DNA from: Methylomonas sp.
GTDB taxonomy: Bacteria > Pseudomonadota > Gammaproteobacteria > Methylococcales > Methylomonadaceae
Reading direction: 5' to 3'
DNA length: 8,214 bases
Assembly: GCA_026990815.1 (NCBI GenBank)
Contig: JALXCS010000058.1
Location: forward strand, 1 to 8,214
Numbering within the stretch: position 1 is the stretch's first letter; each line of letters starts with the position of its first letter. Below, in pieces: positions 6,948 through 8,214 of the stretch. Under the pieces are notes generated by a model. It made no database searches. It was given only the letters and a program-made list of their open reading frames with translations, and was not told the origin of the DNA. The position numbers were made by a program, and so were the translations under genes.

Positions 6948-7958
6948 TTATTTACTTCGAAGGTATTTTTCAACCCCGCTTAGTTTTGGTGTTTTAGTAG
7001 TTGAATTGTGTCGTTTATCTAAATATTTTTCAACCCCTGTACCCGCATTTGACGATACCTCATTTGCCAGAATCAATTGCCCCTCTATACTTTGACTATT
7101 ACCTTCGCTTGAAAGCAGTTTGATTTTTGCAGCTAAAGCGGACTTTCTAACTAAATATTTTGATACGCTAGAAGCACGAGGGAAAACTCCTCCCAAAATT
7201 TTCTTTTTCGTCATATATTTCGAAACGCTAGTTCCAGCAGTTTGTTGTTGACCGCTACCCACCTTGTTTTCAAGATAACGCTCCACACTACTCTTCTTTT
7301 GTTCAAGTTTCTGGGATAAAATCTGTTTTTTTAAATATTTATCTACACTTGATAGTGCAGGCCTACTCTTATCCAGAATAATTTTATTTGCTAAGTATTT
7401 CGCCACTCCTGAAGCAGTTTTTTCTTTTTTTTCGCCCAAATATTGACTGACCCCACTCAATTGCACATTATTTTCAGGTATCTCATCATGCTCTTCCTGT
7501 AGTTCAGTAGGCTGTTGGGCTATTTTTTCAGCCGCTAATCTTGCTGCTTCAGCTTCCTGTGCCTGATATTTTGCAACTAAAGCCAAAGCCTCCGCTTTTT
7601 TTAAATCTTTCTCTATTTTTGATAAATATTTTTCAACTCCAGTTTTAGGAGCTTTTTCGCGGGCTTCCAATAATTTTTTAAAAAGATATTTCGAAACGCT
7701 TGACGAAGGTCGCCTTTTCTGTTCGTTAACATTCTGTTTAACTATATATTGAGCAACACGGCTCGAACTCCTCCTCCCCGGAGTCAATGACCGTTTCATC
7801 AAATATTTTTTTACACCAGAAGCTATGGGGGTATTTTTTAGCTCCAAAATTTGTTTTGCCAAATATCTATTGACACTTGTAGTTTCTTTAGGCGGTTTGT
7901 TTTGCAAATAACGCCCAACACTTGTCGCAGACACTTCGATTAAATAACCACCTTCCAT
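6948..7958 (-). CDS. Soluble VxKYL-repeat protein (KYL2), unknown function
   Basis: I do not recognise a named family. From the preferred ATG at 7958 the protein has 336 residues, no signal peptide and no membrane span. It carries 14 intact copies of [ST][SGR]Vx[KRQ]Y[LIM]xx[KRQ], starting at 12, 27, 47, 66, 86, 106, 168, 183, 203, 223, 243, 263, 307 and 327. Decayed copies lie at 126 and perhaps 283. Between the arrays there is an Ala/Glu/Lys-rich, probably helical or coiled-coil stretch (113-149) and an acidic patch (149-164). Overall it is basic and low in aromatic residues apart from the repeat Tyr. The start at 7958 has AAGGAA 6 nt upstream. The same frame is open to ATG 8003 (351 residues) and TTG 8045 (365 residues), neither with a convincing ribosome-binding site. 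It lies between a second tkt and hps. A multivalent scaffold for RuMP enzymes is a hypothesis; a filament or condensate former is another. Confidence 0.85.
   Translation of the reverse strand: MEGGYLIEVSATSVGRYLQNKPPKETTSVNRYLAKQILELKNTPIASGVKKYLMKRSLTPGRRSSSRVAQYIVKQNVNEQKRRPSSSVSKYLFKKLLEAREKAPKTGVEKYLSKIEKDLKKAEALALVAKYQAQEAEAARLAAEKIAQQPTELQEEHDEIPENNVQLSGVSQYLGEKKEKTASGVAKYLANKIILDKSRPALSSVDKYLKKQILSQKLEQKKSSVERYLENKVGSGQQQTAGTSVSKYMTKKKILGGVFPRASSVSKYLVRKSALAAKIKLLSSEGNSQSIEGQLILANEVSSNAGTGVEKYLDKRHNSTTKTPKLSGVEKYLRSK
6951..7925 (-). repeat. VxKYL repeat array of KYL2 in two blocks
   Basis: Block A has copies at protein residues 12, 27, 47, 66, 86, 106 and a decayed one at 126 (LALVAKYQAQ). 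Block B has copies at 168, 183, 203, 223, 243, 263 and a possible lost one at 283. Two more copies follow at 307 and 327. Within each block the first step is 15 residues and the following ones 19 or 20. Corresponding copies of the two blocks are 156-157 residues apart, which suggests that an ancestral block was duplicated. Confidence 0.85.
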
Positions 7959-7964
7959 CTCAGC

Positions 7965-7970
7965 TTCCTT
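7965..7970 (-). promoter_or_regulatory. Ribosome-binding site that selects the KYL2 start
   Basis: AAGGAA on the minus strand lies 6 nt before the ATG at 7956-7958. The alternative ATG at 8001-8003 has only an AAAGAA about 10 nt upstream, and the TTG at 8043-8045 has no purine-rich site and is buried in a hairpin. I therefore prefer the 336-residue form, without excluding the 351-residue one. Confidence 0.5.
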
Positions 7971-8032
7971 CGATTTAATTTCTTGCTTTGTTTTAATGGC
8001 CATAAGATTATAATTCTTTATATTGTGATTAT

Positions 8033-8064
8033 CCGTCCAAACCAAGCAACATTGGCTTGGACGG
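8033..8064 (-). other. Intercistronic hairpin between second tkt and KYL2
   Basis: On the minus strand CCGTCCAAGCCAA pairs with TTGGTTTGGACGG, 13 bp with one G-U pair around a TGTTGC loop. The G-U becomes an A-C mismatch on the plus strand, so the structure is better formed in the minus-strand transcript. No T-tract follows on that strand, so I do not call it a terminator. It sits about 73 nt past the second tkt stop codon and upstream of KYL2. Confidence 0.6.
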
Positions 8065-8125
8065 TTTTAGTAAACATTGCAATAAATGGTTCCTTAGCGC
8101 GGACAAGTACCCGGTTAACTTACCA

Positions 8126-8214
8126 TTAAATCAATGATTAGACCTGATTAAGGATATTATCGACCGTAAAGCCAAACTCCTTGAACAAATCTCCCGCCGG
8201 CGCAGACTCGCCAA
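8126..8214. repeat. 89-bp exact direct repeat, second tkt copy
   Basis: Identical to 3325-3413 at every base, including synonymous positions and 12 nt past the stop codon. On the gene's downstream side the flank differs immediately (A at 8125, T at 3324). A short TACCA lies next to the junction at 8121-8125 and four bases further out in the other copy, possibly a remnant of wider similarity. Confidence 0.97.
8138..8214 (-). CDS. tkt: Transketolase, second copy, 3' end only (cut by window edge)
   Basis: Only the last 24 codons and the TAA stop are inside the window. The peptide runs from GESAPAGDLF to DNILNQV and is identical to the C-terminus of the complete transketolase at 3337-5337. The gene continues beyond the right edge, so its completeness cannot be judged. 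If it is full-length, the organism carries two nearly identical transketolases flanking the KYL2-hps-phi segment. It precedes KYL2 by 179 bp (to the preferred start), as the complete tkt precedes KYL1. Confidence 0.88.
   Translation of the reverse strand, partial: GESAPAGDLFKEFGFTVDNILNQV

Noticed and set aside
6951..7925. Roughly 60-bp spaced repeats reminiscent of a CRISPR or other DNA repeat array
   Set aside because: The period is 20 codons and the conservation is at the amino-acid level with varying codons, within one intact reading frame; it is a protein repeat.
2562..8003. KYL motif as a shell or compartment targeting peptide of a known microcompartment or encapsulin
   Set aside because: No shell protein, carboxysome gene or encapsulin gene is present in the window, and the motif does not match a targeting peptide I can name.
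8033..8064. Hairpin as a Rho-independent terminator of the second tkt
   Set aside because: On the minus strand it is followed by ATAATCACAATA rather than a T-tract; the four T lie on the wrong side, and no plus-strand gene leads into it.

Overview
The window is a chromosomal block of the ribulose monophosphate (RuMP) formaldehyde-assimilation pathway. All recognisable genes lie on the minus strand. In order of transcription (right to left) they are: the 3' end of a transketolase gene cut by the window edge; a large soluble repeat protein (here KYL2); 3-hexulose-6-phosphate synthase (hps); 6-phospho-3-hexuloisomerase (phi); a complete transketolase (tkt); a membrane-anchored repeat protein (KYL1); transaldolase (tal); and class II fructose-bisphosphate aldolase (fba). 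The gene set, the E. coli-like FbaA and TalB, and the moderate base composition suggest a gammaproteobacterial (type I) methanotroph or a close methylotroph. That assignment is inference, because no methane- or methanol-oxidation gene is present.

Right part (about 6670-8214): a partial second tkt whose last 89 bp in the window are identical to the 3' end of the complete tkt. It is followed by an intercistronic hairpin, KYL2, and a probable terminator. Centre (about 3340-6760): a strong sigma70-type promoter drives hps-phi, which are 3 nt apart. A hairpin-containing gap then leads to tkt. Left part (1-3340): KYL1, tal with its own terminator, then fba, which ends at a perfect bidirectional terminator. 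Positions 1-184 hold no gene I can recognise.

The enzymes work together. HPS fixes formaldehyde onto ribulose 5-phosphate and PHI makes fructose 6-phosphate. FBA, transaldolase and transketolase carry out cleavage and carbon rearrangement that regenerate ribulose 5-phosphate. Phosphofructokinase and the pentose-phosphate epimerase and isomerase are not in this window.

The most unusual content is the pair of non-enzymatic genes inside this operon. Both encode a short repeated motif, [ST]-[SGR]-V-x-[KRQ]-Y-[LIM]-x-x-[KRQ] (core VxKYL). KYL2 has 14 intact copies, mostly at a 20-residue period, in a soluble, basic, probably disordered or helical protein. KYL1 has four copies on a predicted cytoplasmic tail, behind a signal peptide, a periplasmic tandem repeat and one membrane span. 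Each KYL gene directly follows a transketolase gene, and both proteins end with the same repeat (SGVEKYLR). I do not recognise this as a named family. The arrangement suggests a multivalent scaffold, with KYL1 as a possible membrane tether, that could organise the RuMP enzymes. That function is a hypothesis.
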